Assembly (NCBI GenBank): GCA_949825025.1
Contig: OX463784.1
Coordinates: 6,331,431 to 6,395,430, forward strand
Direction of reading: 5' to 3'
DNA length: 64,000 nt
From: Siphlonurus alternatus
Lineage: Eukaryota; Arthropoda; Insecta; Ephemeroptera; Siphlonuridae
Shown here: positions 11,124-22,347 of the stretch, piece by piece
Layout: the number at the start of each line of letters is the position of its first letter
Numbering within the stretch: position 1 is the first letter of the stretch
The notes under the pieces: generated by a model
The model's input: the letters and a program-made list of their open reading frames with translations, nothing else
The model's database searches: none
Told to the model about the DNA's origin: nothing
Made by a program: the position numbers and the translations under genes

Positions 11124-11330
11124 ATACCTCTGGACACCATGAACTTTACTCCTGTTTTGTAGACGTTACCACGCAGTCCATGGAGGCGTGGTGGACATAA
11201 ACTCTTTTGATATTGATAGACAGGGTGCTCTTCTTACCTCTCCCAAAATTTGGAAATCTGCATCTCTCTGTTTATTGGAGCTGCAGCTTTAGCAAGTGAA
11301 ACAGGAGTTTGCGATGTCTGGAGGGGGTAC
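11124..11330. mobile_element. R7 element (about 207 bp, inverted ends)
   Basis: Begins ATACCTCTGGACACCATGAA and ends TGTCTGGAGGGGGTAC, so the ends are imperfectly complementary. The inner part has TAGACGTTACCACGCAGTCC and AATCTGCATCTCTCTGTTTA. Two further copies lie at 22348-22924 (interrupted) and 54453-54666. The last carries the inner half in the opposite order, as expected for a symmetric fold-back family. Confidence 0.75.
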
Positions 11331-12107
11331 ATTGGTACTTTTAAAATGTTAATAGTCTATCTGTTGGCGTTATCATACCTATAATTTATGGGTGGTGAAA
11401 TTGAACTTATATTCATATGGAAAACATCTCATCGAAAAACGGGGGGAAAAAATCTCATCTTTGTATCTTAAAGCTCTAGCAATTCAGGCCTACAGGGTAA
11501 ATTTCATGCTCTGGAAAGACATAAAAAACTGTAGTAACTTTACATTTTCTTTAAAAAAAAGCATAATAAAGAAAATTTAGTTACTACAGTTTCTTAATAT
11601 AGTCTTACAATACTGTGAGAAATATAAAATAATGAGCCCATTTGATACTTATAACTCTTAGAAGAGTGACAAACTTACGTAAACATTATTTTCCAAGATG
11701 TACACTCCATTCGGCTATACTTTAACATGGCTGTATGTGGAACATTTATTTTTGAACGGAGTGCACTCTAGCAATTATAAGTCAATCTTTTTGTTGTATG
11801 TTAGGTTAGAAAACATCAAAATTTATATATCCTAGAGTTCATATTTAACTTGAGGTTCGTCGGAAACGGTCGGGTCTCCTTCGGCTCGGCTCGGACAGTG
11901 AAATTCTTTGTTACAAACAACACACCAATGACAGAAGACGTTACAAACATGATAAAAACCAAGTTAAATGTAAACCAGAGTATATTTCCTTTAGAAATGA
12001 CTGCCCCTGTTAATATGCAACCCTTTACTTTTTAATGCTGTAAAAGTTGCCTAATTTCGAGGCGAGATATTCTGGCAAGGTTAATTCTTATTAAAATTTT
12101 GAGTGTA
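11331..12107. other. Moderately AT-rich DNA, no gene supported
   Basis: Open frames of about 60 codons (11392-11580, 11850-12035) show no similarity to known domains and no splice context. A CG-containing patch, TTCGGCTCGGCTCGGAC, lies near 11880-11896. Confidence 0.45.
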
Positions 12108-12224
12108 ACAACGTTTAGGTGAACCTCGTTTAACTATACTTGTTTTATGTGTTAAACCACCTAGTTAAACGTGGTTAATCTAAACCTTGTTAGAAATCTG
12201 GCTAACTGCTTCGTGAATCGCGCC
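12108..12224. mobile_element. R4 element, left end missing
   Basis: The right end, GCTTCGTGAATCGCGCCC, is the complement of the R4 start seen at 26936, preceded by GTTAGAAATCTGGCTAACT and an inner inverted repeat around the AAACCACCTAGTTAAACGTG segment. The left terminus has been lost. Confidence 0.75.
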
Positions 12225-13608
12225 CAACCACGAACTTGTTACTTCTGCATTGTTTGTATACATTATCATGCAGTCTTTAGAAAAGAGTTATCCTTATTGA
12301 ATCTTAGAATAGCTAATTCAGTTTCTGTTCCATTTTTTTTAAACATTTTAGAAAGACAAACTTCCTATTTATTCACTTTTTGTATTTATTGCAAGTAAAA
12401 TTTAACTTTTTATCAGATAGTCTACTGTCTATAAGTAGTGAATATGGCGTTTAAACCCATTTGATATACATCCCAAAATCTTGATAGTATCATACTTATG
12501 TTCTCAAATCTACCCAACAAACTTAACTGCTGCATAATGCCAGAAAAAAAAATCAAGTAGTATCAAATTATCACTTTAGTAACATAGTAATGTTTTAATT
12601 TTTTTAAAGTACGGTATGATGGCGTAGTTAGAATTTCTAGGGCGTTGGGTGTTATAATTTTATAACACAGGATTAAAAGATTTTTATCAGAAATTACTTT
12701 GTACAAGGAAAAAAGCAGTGCTATTACGTTACATCGCATTGCCTTTAACAGCTTTACATTATGATGTAATTAGCCAATTAAAATATAATTGAGATAATGA
12801 AATGTAAATATGGATTAATCACGTTCTCTAATCCAAATAAAATTCTGTATTGACAGAGTAAAGAGAAAACGTCAATTATTATTTTATATTAACGTATGTA
12901 AAGAGGTGCATTCAGAATAATATATCTATTATAATTTATAATTAGTAAAAACATTAAAAAAAGTTTTATTATTATTTTTTAAGTAATAACAAAAAAAAAT
13001 CATTTAATTAATTATAAAAAATATTTAAAATTAATTTATTATTTTTTAGTTTTATAACAAATTTAAACGTAAGTATTTTATAAATTTACTTTAGTGCTGC
13101 TGTACCGTGTACAGCATTTTTATTGTTTATTGTTTAAAAAAAAAAACACAAAAACAAAACAAGACATCTGTACCTTATCAAACAAACCATGCAAAAGGAA
13201 TCAAACAACCAGCCATTCAACCAATAAAAAGTGTGACTTAAATTAAAACAAATCAATCAACTTCTGAAGTAATTCAATTATTTTTATGTAAATTATATAG
13301 ATTTATATAGATTAAATATATTGTTGAAGTAATACAAAAACTTAAAAGAAAGACCTTGAAAACATCACTTCAAAAGCTATTTTTTTACACTTTGTTCATT
13401 AATATATTCTTTCCATTAAATAAAACGTATTATAAATAACCAGTGTATTACCACAATTCCTAAGTCGTCGGGTTCCAGCAGAGTCACTAGTGATCAGTCC
13501 CACAAAAGTTCAGGAAAAGAAAATAAGTATTTTTTTATAATTACAATATTTTGCAAGGATTCTCACATTATGATTTGTAAATAATCCGAGTTATTACAAA
13601 ATTTCAAT
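12225..13608. other. AT-rich DNA, nothing recognised
   Basis: Contains only short chance frames and A/T runs. Confidence 0.5.
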
Positions 13609-14002
13609 GGACAACTTGCATGACAATTTAATATTGCAAAAATGAATAGAGAGTACCAAATTTTGATTAATTTTTTTCATAATTTTTTTAATCCCGCTTC
13701 TATTTTTAAAAATTATTTAACGTTTTGCAAGTTCTGTTGGCCCATTAATAAAAAAAATAAGGTCTAGACGCCTATTGACGCCTCCAGGGGGCGTGGCAAC
13801 ATTTTCAATAATTATTTAAAAAAAGTTTCTGAACTAAAAAAAAAAAAAAACAGGGGGGTCTTAGCGTATTCTTTATTGTTGCGCTAAGACAGTCTTAGGC
13901 TAAGTTTATTAGGTTAAGTGGTGCTATTTGAAGACCCCCCAGAATATCATATTTGGCACCGTTTATTAATTTCTTTAATAAAAAAATAAATGTAGGTTGT
14001 CC
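13609..14002. mobile_element. R6a element, diverged, carrying an inserted hairpin
   Basis: Flanked by AT on each side, with ends GGACAAC and GTTGTCC and the R6a landmarks ATGAATAGAGAGTACCAAAT and TTGACGCCTCCAGGGGGCGT. Longer than other R6a copies because a G/C-ended hairpin sits at 13853-13940. More diverged than the copies in the satellite array. Confidence 0.8.
13853..13940. repeat. Small nested hairpin with GGGGGG/CCCCCC ends
   Basis: 88 bp beginning GGGGGGTCTTAGCG and ending AAGACCCCCC, with a second internal complement GTCTTAGCG / CGCTAAGAC. It interrupts R6a homology, so it probably inserted later. Class unknown. Confidence 0.65.
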
Positions 14003-14204
14003 ATATTACAAAGAAAATATATACTTAAAATATATTATCCTGGTGTAAATCTTGTACTGAAATGAATACATGGTCTTATAATATAATCAAGATGTAATCG
14101 TTTTAAGGAGAATTACTTTTGACACGTATTTATTACTATCATTATTCAAGAGAATTTGTAATTAAGATTTTTATAAAGTACCATTTTAGTGTTCACCATG
14201 TTAT

Positions 14205-14420
14205 CTCTATATTAGCGATGCAGAACATGCGAGCTAGCCGGCCAAGGACATGATAGCACGACATCATATTGACCGGCGAGCGTTGAAAATTGTAATGTTA
14301 TCAATACAACGGGCTATAGTCGTCCCGGGCTAGCGTTGATTTGACGTCATGAACCTTTTCCTTTGTCATTCAATACTAATGGGAGGGTTGCGTGATATCA
14401 CACCAGAGATAAGTGGAGAT
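14205..14420. other. Unexplained GC-richer island
   Basis: About 215 bp clearly richer in G, C and CpG than the flanks, with GCGAGCTAGCCGGCC, TGACCGGCGAGCGTTG and CCCGGGCTAGCGTTG. Partial inverted similarity exists between GAGCTAGCCGG and CCCGGGCTAGCG. No open frame or RNA structure could be assigned. It could be a regulatory element, an old mobile element or an unrecognised RNA. Confidence 0.4.
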
Positions 14421-17034
14421 GACTTTAATAGTAGGGAGTTTTGGGTAAAATATTGAAAAAAAAATTGTTTTTAAATTCCAATAAAATAATGAATTATATT
14501 TTAAGAATATTATTTTATATATTATATTTTTTTACATTTTAATTTTGAATTTATTTGCAGCAAATAAAAATATATTTATAATATTTAATAAATGTGTTAA
14601 AAAAACAAAAAAAATATCATACGTATATTTTTTTAAATAAATTAGAACGGTTGTTACAATGATATAAATATTGACAAATGCATGGTTCCTGAACATTTCT
14701 TGCTCTCTGCAATACTACAATAAATTGAAGCTGCTTGGAATTAAAATATGAATACACTTTATATGTGTTAAGAGATACTACATACTAGATGGTTCGACCA
14801 TTCCACCTCAAAATGAAAATTAGTAGAGAAATGAAAAAAAAAAATTAATGTAGAGAAATAATTGAAACATTAATATCCATACCTACAAAAACAGCATGTT
14901 CGATCCGTTAAATTTAAACAGCTTCCTGCCAAAAACAAATCTTTGAAAAGTGCTTAGAAAATTAAAATGAGACACTCGTTCAAAGAAATAAATAGATGTG
15001 CTTCATTGTTCCAAACACTTTTACTGACTTGTTCTTTGAGATATAATATAGCGTGTAGCAAACAAAACGCAACTCAATTGAAAATCCATACCATGCATGC
15101 ATGGGAATGCTTTTAAGTGCAACGTAGAAATAAAGTGCATTAGATTTTGTTTCAATTTTTAATTAAATTATACAATTAGCCTTGACATACCTTCAAAAAT
15201 TAATGCAACACTTAATTTAATTTAAAACAATTTATAATATATCATAATGTGATTGCATGAATATCATAAGTATACATGTAATTAATTTCTAACAAAATGG
15301 GGCCATACATGGTCAAAATGTGTCAATTGCCCCAAAATATCAACCAACCATCCATCATCTAAACACATGTATATGTTAATATATGTATATATATATATAT
15401 ATATACACCAATTTAAATCACACCACAAGAAAAAGTAATTAAAGAATGAATTTAATATTTGATATAAACCTATTAGTCTCTAAAAGAGTCCTTTTCATTT
15501 AAGAAACTGATCAAAATAGATCTTATGTTCAACTCATATACAGTATAATATGGGCAAGTTTCTCCAAGATGCTTTTAGGTGAGTTTTCAAGGGGTCGGTC
15601 GATTGCTGATTTTTTACACGAAAGCTGATATAAGAAATTTCTCCAAGATATTGGATAATATGCCTTATGATATCAAAAACTTCTCTGATTGATGACGTGC
15701 TTATATTGTTGTACAATTTATAAATTATATAATTTACCTAATATGACTGAGGGAACCTTGTCATAACTCACATTTTAAATCAATCGATGAAGGACTTGGC
15801 AGCATGGTTTCTCTGTCACCACCGAACGTTATATTATATAAGCTCGAATATTAAAGCTTGAAGCCCTCGCTAAGAAAACAAAGGTAACTTTGTCAAAGCT
15901 CAACGTTAAATTGCCCTCCGGTACGACAAATAGTGGAGGGGTTTACTCTATAAATCATAACTTGGATCAATATTTCTTGTCATAGATTACCTTTCTTTAT
16001 GGACTTATAGAGTTTTTATATTAAAATTTTATTACGCAGTATAATTATGAATACCTACAACCTTCAGATCAATCATTTAAGTAAAATTTAATAATTTTTT
16101 TTAAAAAAACTTTGTTTGAGAAATATAAAATTAAAAAAAAAATATATAAACATTTTATTGTTTTATTAATTATTATTATTTTTTAATGTTTTTTTTTTAA
16201 ATTGAACTGAATATTTAAATAAATTTGAATTCAAATTTTGACTTACATTTTTATATTTAAGTAATAATTTATATTAAAATTAATGAAACCTTGCATCATT
16301 AAAATAAAATCCAGTGCCAGTGAGATGTTTAGTTGGGCAAAATTAAAAGTATACAAATGCAGTGATATTATTATTATGTATAATATTATATATGTATGTG
16401 AATGTAATGGTTACGAAGTCAAATAATAAATGAAGGAAAATTAATTTTGAAAGGTCCATACGTTTTCCTAAATAAAAAAAAAAAAAACGTGTTATATTTT
16501 AAAAAAGGACAAATTTTAATGGCATATTATTTTATTTTTAGTGGCCATTAGAACTCCCGATATTCCAGTATAAAATTGTTTAGGACGAACGCACTTGGCA
16601 ATAATTGCATTAATGATATTGAAACAAAATGTGTCTTGATCAATAGTTGGCTCCACGATTGCTATATTTCTCAGTTACGGTGATATTTTTAGTTTCTATT
16701 GAATATTTCTTTATTTATTAGAAAATGCAATTACTATACACTTTAGGGCACGCAATATGACTCATTCATTAGCTGAGTGGAAAAAATATAGAAATTCAGG
16801 TTTGCAGTTTTAAGACGAGCTGGAGCTAAGTAAATAGTTCTTGTTGGAGCTGGATGAATAGACAAAATTGGGACTTAACCAAACTATGAAGACATATCTG
16901 ACCCATTTTGTTGCAATTAGAGTCCAATTCCTGGAAAACAATAATTTTATCTTGCTTCCAGTAAATGGTTCATTAAAAACGTTATCACAATCGAATAAAG
17001 ACGAACGTCGTGAGATGGAATTATGCATAAATTG
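14421..17034. other. AT-rich DNA, no gene supported
   Basis: Holds a short (TA)n run at 15383-15405. Frames near 15534-15716 (minus) and 16810-17177 (minus) have no recognisable domain and are treated as chance. Confidence 0.5.
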
Positions 17035-17212
17035 CCGACCATCCTGACTGAAGTTTCTACGGTTCCCCCAATCATAAGAAAGGAATTATTGGGATGGATT
17101 TCTATATATTCCACCCTGGTTTGGAAGGAAAACATTAGGTCGAGTCCATGAAGAGTCGGGGAGTTAAATTCAGTCACTTTTGACCAATACCCTACAACAG
17201 GGTTCAGTTAAA
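17035..17212 (+). mobile_element. Degraded 5S-SINE-type tail plus shared repeat
   Basis: The segment around CCATCCTGACTGAAGTTTCT and GGGATGGATTT matches the body after the 5S-like head of the intact SINE at 19157. It then passes into the repeat seen at 1721-1800. The 5S-like head is missing, so this is a 5'-truncated or decayed copy. Confidence 0.6.
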
Positions 17213-17327
17213 GAAAAAAAAAATGTTGCAAGAGGCAAGAAAATCCAGGTCTAGCCATCTTAAATAAAGATAATGTTAATCCTCTATAAGCTGCTTGAAA
17301 ACGCTTACAAATACAGAGCACCATATG

Positions 17328-17916
17328 GTTGAAAAATTACGTCTTCAATCATTAAATCTAAAGATATTTAATCCTAATCTTATTACGACATTTTACCTCA
17401 AAACAAATCTTAAATTTCTTCTTAACTCATAGGATGAAAAAAAAAATTTAGGTAGAGATAATACGGATCAGCTGGCCCAATGCTAAAAAAATCTCATTCA
17501 TAAAAATTATGAAAAAAAAAACAAAATGTTATCCTCTACATACCTTAGCAGGTAAAATATCAGGTATACAAAAACGAGCTAAGTTTTTGAGTTATTAATT
17601 TTTTAAGTTCTCAAATTTAACATGGAGGAATGGAACTTCCATGTTAAATAAGTCAACTTTAAAAATTCATAACTAAAAAACTAGCTCGTTTTTTTATACC
17701 TGATATTTTACCTACTGATAGGGGATGTAGAGGAAAATATTTTAAATTTTTTTCATAATTTTTATGAATGGGATTTTTTTAGCATTGGGCCAGCTTATCA
17801 TTTTATGTTCAAAAAAGAGGAAAGAAGACGTAATCGTAATCTCAAAAATATTGCAAAATAAAAGTAAAAAAAGACCAGGAGTAGTGAATAAAAGTTCAAA
17901 ATTATTTCAACTCACA
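17328..17916 (+). mobile_element. R1 element split by an R2 insertion
   Basis: R1 sequence runs from GTTGAAAAATTACGTCTTCA to about 17445 and resumes near 17803 with ATTTTATGTTCAAAAAAGAG up to ATTTCAACTCACAG. The interruption is the R2 element at 17450-17802. Combined R1 length without the insert is near the family norm. Confidence 0.8.
17450..17802. mobile_element. R2 element nested inside R1
   Basis: The left arm has AGGTAGAGATAATACGGATC and CAGCTGGCCCAATGC; the right arm has GCATTGGGCCAGCTTATC. Inner arms share AACGAGCT...AGCTCGTT segments with the elements at 18313 and 55246. The right terminus is shortened and TTAA is not preserved, so the end has decayed. Confidence 0.8.
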
Positions 17917-18009
17917 GGCAAAACTAACATTAACATGATTTATTAGTAATAAACTGATTAAAAGTCGTTACGGTAGAAATGTAATCACATATAAACAAAA
18001 AGTGTCCAC

Positions 18010-18190
18010 AATAACAATTTGTGATAACCTTGCTCGTGTTTGGACTGCACATTAACTCATTTAATAACACGCGTCAAGTCCAAGGCTAAAGTAAAGGAGG
18101 TGATCCTCGCACGCGAATTTTATTGATCGAACGTGACGCGGACGCCACCCATTACGTGTCCAATAACATTCCTCCAGTGACGACCTTCTT
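18010..18190. other. Unexplained CpG-rich island
   Basis: A stretch with ACACGCGTCAAGTCC, GATCCTCGCACGCG and GAACGTGACGCGGACGCC in otherwise AT-rich DNA. No frame of useful length, tRNA boxes or repeats shared within the window were found. Possible regulatory island or decayed element. Confidence 0.35.
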
Positions 18191-18312
18191 TCTTTATATG
18201 ATGACATTTGGCTGCTATTAATTAATATTTAATGTAAGTTAAAAAGTGATGTACAGTTAAATATATTTTTGCATATTGTTTTATTTTTAATTCTTGACCT
18301 ATTTTTTTTTAA

Positions 18313-18666
18313 GGCAGAGATAATACGCCCAATGTTAATAATAATCCCATACATGAAAATTATGACAAAAAATTAGAATGTTCTCCTTAACACACCCTAT
18401 CAGTAGGTAAAATATCAGGTATACAAAAACGAGCTAGTTTTCGAGTAATTAATTTTTAAAGTTCTCTAATTTAACATGGAGAAATGGACATTCCTTGTTT
18501 AATTTGTCAACTTTAAAAATTAATAACTCAAATACTAGCTCGTTTTTGTGTACCTGATATTTTAGCTACTGATAAGGTGTGTTAAGGAGAACATTTTAAA
18601 TTTTTGTCATAATTTTCATGAAAGGGACTTTTATTAACAATTAACATTGGGCGTATTATCTCTGCC
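18313..18666. mobile_element. R2 element with intact TTAA flanks
   Basis: TTAA at 18309-18312 and 18667-18670. Ends GGCAGAGATAATACGCCCAA and the complement TTGGGCGTATTATCTCTGCC. The arms stay complementary across most of the 354 bp, including TCAGGTATACAAAAACGAGC and its mirror. No coding capacity. Confidence 0.9.
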
Positions 18667-18972
18667 TTAAGTAATAAACAGTATAATGTACAGAATAGTA
18701 TAATAAAAATTTAATTGTCCCTCTTAACAAATTTAATAGTTTTACATTATAAAATTGGACAAATATTTTAATAGTAAAAAATTATTTAAATTTTAAATTT
18801 AAATAAATTAATTTATTTATGTATTTATACTTTTAGAAAATTTATTGTTAATATATATATGTATCTATACTTTTATATTTACGAATTTGTTTAAAGTATG
18901 TCTTCAAATCCACGTGATGTGAGAATTTTCTCTTTCGCCAATCAAAATATCCATTATACTTCAAAATTTTAA

Positions 18973-19156
18973 GGTTTAATTAATACGCCCAATGGTAAAA
19001 AAAAAAAAAAAAAAGATAAAATCAACATGAAAATTCTGAAAAAAAATTAAAGTGTTCTCCTCTACAACCCCTATCCGTGGCTAAAATATCAGGTATTCCA
19101 ATTAGAGGGAGTTTTTAAGTTAAATGCATTGTTAAAGTTGACTAATTTACTAATAG
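18973..19156. mobile_element. R2 half-element cut off by a SINE
   Basis: TTAA at 18969-18972 is followed by one arm of an R2 element (GGTTTAATTAATACGCCCAA). The second arm is absent. The 5S-type SINE begins at the break, so the SINE either inserted here or marks a deletion junction. Confidence 0.7.
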
Positions 19157-19575
19157 TGGGAGGTGTGGCGCAGTGCGCTTGACCGGGTCTCGTCAGATCA
19201 CAGAAGTCAAGCAACGCCGCGCGTGGTTAGTAGTTGGATGGGTGACCATTTTCAACAAAAACCACGTTTCCCACCCAGGGGTAAAACGTTGCGCTTTTCC
19301 ACTATGTGGTTCCCCTGGCTTTGGACCATTGCACTTCCGGTTCATTGACAAAAAGCTGTAGCGTCCATCCTGGCTGAGGTTTCCACGTTTCCCTCAGCCG
19401 CAGGCAAATGCCGGGATGGATTTGCAAGGCCGTGGCCGCCCCCGTTCCAGAAGAGCCCGCGAAACGCTCAAGTTAGGGATTCGGAAGGTTCGGGGTTTCA
19501 AAGTAGAATGTAATTAGTAAATAGAAGTACCCAATAGGGTTTGATTAAAAAAAATAATAATAATAAAAAAATAAA
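19157..19575 (+). mobile_element. 5S-rRNA-derived SINE, full-length copy
   Basis: The head at 19187-19247 is a clear relative of 5S rRNA: GTCTCGTCAGATCAC, AAGCAACGCCGCGCGTGG, then TAGTTGGATGGGTGACC, which includes the region of the internal RNA polymerase III promoter. An unrelated body follows (GTCCATCCTGGCTGAGGTTT, GCCGGGATGGATTTG) and then an A-rich (AAT)n-like tail. It is not a functional 5S gene: the 3' third of 5S is replaced. Other copies are at 30288 and 63300, with relics at 17035, 24095 and 62500. Short open frames over the head recur in each copy and are shadows. Confidence 0.9.
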
Positions 19576-19619
19576 TAAGGGAGTTCCAAATCAAATCCGT
19601 GTACGGAAAAATTTGTGCT

Positions 19620-19623
<4 letters not shown>

Positions 19624-19660
<37 letters not shown>
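19624..19660 (+). repeat. (TA)n microsatellite
   Basis: About 18 TA dinucleotides just beyond the SINE tail. Confidence 0.95.
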
Positions 19661-19664
<4 letters not shown>

Positions 19665-20551
19665 TATTAAAAAATAAACGATTATAGTTATGCATTTATA
19701 ACAAATACCATTACTAAATAAAATCACATTAAATTCAATAGATACAATATACACTCTCAAGTCCTATTCGTAATTAATCACACACGATGTATTCTATATT
19801 TAAGTATAATGAATTTCAATTATTTAGTCGACATTGCTAATGGAGATTCTATGCTTGCTGTTAACAATGTCTGTAGGGAGGGACATGGAGACATCCAGGG
19901 TAATTATAACGCTGCAGGTCATACATTGATTTTACAATGATGTTCAGAGCATGTGTGAGATATAATTATAACAATCTAAATGGAAAATTACATAATTCAG
20001 TTAATGTATTATTTTCAATCGATTAACCTGTTATTCTGCGTTAAAGGATATTTTCTTGAATCGAATGGAATTTAAAATTTATAAAAATGTTCTGAAATCG
20101 CTTATTGTTTAAACAATTTCTCACAACAGCTCCATTTCCGGTTTCCGTCCATTAGGCACAATGTTAAATTTCTACCTCTGTTTTCACAAAACTGATCATC
20201 CACTTCAAAATTTATAGTCATCTATTACAGGTGAATTCTAAGTTCGAATGTAAGTCGTGTTGAATTTTAAAGGGGCTCACTGAATTTTATTCTTCTAGAA
20301 TTCTGTCTTTTCCTGTCTTAATAAACACTTCAAATAAAATATTGCTTCATTTCATTGATACGATGTGCTACAGAATTAAAAATCAGGTAATAACTTTTAA
20401 AAACATACTGTTCAATTTATAAAATGAAAAATGTGTCATTTCATTTTTTATTTTTTAACATTCCTAAATATTCCACACAATTTTATATTTATTAAAAATT
20501 TAAACATAAAAAATTATTAAATAAACTAATAATATATTCCGTACGTGAATG
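19661..20551. other. AT-rich DNA with an R8 repeat fragment
   Basis: A segment at about 20119-20222 (TTCTCACAACAGCTCCATTT, then CCGGTTTCCGTCCATTAGG) matches the R8 copy at 26498-26600. Nothing else recognised. Confidence 0.6.
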
Positions 20552-20555
20552 TTAA

Positions 20556-20965
20556 GGGCATTGGGTGTAGCACCGGTAGTTGGCAACCCTGACGTATCTT
20601 CACCATGTTAATTTTTTATCCTTGCTCCTCGGAGTAATTTTTATGCTAGAGCTAAGCTAATTGCTGTAGTATCAAGATAATTAGTAGCAAAAGTGCACAA
20701 TTTGGCTAAATAAAGCCTGATTTAAAGAAAAGTATTTTTTTTTATATTTTAGAAAATGCATGTAAATTTAAAAAATTACTAAAAAATACTTTTCTTTAAA
20801 TCAGGCTTTATTTAGCCAAATTTTGCATTTGTGCTACTAATTATCTTGATACTACAGCAATTAGCTTAGCTCTAGCATAAAAATTACTCCGAGGAGCAAG
20901 GATAAAAAATTAACATGGTGAAGATACGTCAGTGTTGCCAACTACCGGTGCTACACCCAATGCCC
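20556..20965. mobile_element. Long near-perfect hairpin, TTAA-flanked
   Basis: TTAA on both sides (20552-20555, 20966-20969). Ends GGGCATTGGGTGTAGCACCG and its exact complement. The two arms of roughly 190 bp differ at only a handful of positions, leaving a loop of a few tens of bases around 20740-20790. The best-preserved fold-back in the window, so probably one of the youngest. Interior sequence differs from the other TTAA elements. Confidence 0.92.
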
Positions 20966-20969
20966 TTAA

Positions 20970-22347
20970 ATGAACAATTATTTTATTACTCAATGGAAAA
21001 ATAAATAATATTTTAAAACTATTTAAATATTATATTGAAACTTTTGGTTTTTATTTAACAAATTAATTTAAAATATAATACAAATTAATAATTTATATAT
21101 TATTCCAAAAATCTTTTAGTAGTGTTTGTAAAAAATAAAAAATAGTTCACTAATATATAATTTCGCTCAAAATGCAAACTTGCATATTATTTTTGGTCTA
21201 ACTGCGAATGTTTACAGTCAAAATTATATTTGATAATCCTCCCGGAAGTAGCCGGAAGTGTGAAGTTTGCAGCTCTTCTGCTTGTAATTCAATTTTGAAA
21301 CTCTACAGAGTGGTTTGAAGTAGAAGTACTGACCTATGTGTGAAATTGTAACGCTGAAATATGAATAGAAATACCAGAAACCTTATACTTCCGGCTACTT
21401 CCGGAGCTAGGGAATATCATGTGAATTTGACTGTATTAGGAGTTCATCACAGCTGGAAACAAGGTTCGAACGCGTCTGTTTACCTGCAGCCTCTGTTGAA
21501 TCTCAATTTACAAAACAAACACGCAGAACAAATATTGGACATAGAGCACTGTACTTCGATTAGACTATTTTACATCCACTCAGCTTATCTGATTATTAAA
21601 TACTTTTTAATAATTAATTCCACGCCTTAGTAAGTGTTTTATACATTCTCAATTATAACTTAATTTAGGTTGACTTCACATCTATGCAACTATTTTCAAA
21701 ATTTAACATTATGTTCTAAAATTAAATAAACAAAATATGCGTATGTAGAAATTTGGTGTAAAAGTTTAGTTCGAAAATATAAAATCAATTCAAAATCAAA
21801 ATTAACATTGAGAATTTTGAGTTCAAAAGTTTTCAATTATTCAAAATATATGCTCGTTGATTCACATTTAAATAATATTGGACATGATACAATATTGAGA
21901 AAATGATATAATAATTTGACTGCATCATTTTTCCTCTTCAAAAGAAAAATTTTTATGCTGAAAAAATATTTTGTTTAAATAAATACTTTTTTTTTCTATA
22001 TTTTCACATTATACATAATTTATATTTCTCCAAATCACTAAATCTACTAACACACGCAAACCTTTCAAAACTTCTGAGTAATTTTATAATTTTAAATAAC
22101 TTCTAAATATATTTTTATTTTAAATTAAAATCTCCACGCCAAGTTTAACTTATATGTTGTTATATAATTAAATCTATGTAAATATTTTTTGTGCTATTTT
22201 TTTACATGTTCTCGTGATTTTTAGTAGAGGGTAAATATATTTTTAGAAGCTGGTTCGTTTACCGACCAACTTTCTGACTACTAAAATAACCCTTTTTCTC
22301 ACAATTTTTAAGAGCTTTTGGCGATAAACCTAAAGAAACATCATAAT
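20970..22347. other. AT-rich DNA around a small inverted repeat
   Basis: Apart from the inverted repeat at 21242-21404, no gene was recognised. An 89-codon frame at 21361-21630 overlaps the right arm and has no domain signature. Confidence 0.5.
21242..21404. repeat. 163-bp inverted repeat with ETS-like motifs
   Basis: Perfect 18-bp ends CCGGAAGTAGCCGGAAGT (21242-21259) and its complement (21387-21404). Each arm holds two copies of CCGGAAGT, the core bound by ETS-family transcription factors in animals. No target duplication is obvious. It may be a small transposon or a regulatory cluster. Confidence 0.7.

Noticed and set aside
19187..19247. Functional 5S rRNA gene
   Set aside because: Only the promoter-bearing part of 5S is kept and the 3' part is replaced by SINE body; three copies share the same fusion.
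19163..19361. Overlapping small proteins in the 5S-type SINEs (also 30334-30662 and 63482-63698)
   Set aside because: Frames follow the conserved SINE sequence and shift between copies; they are shadows.
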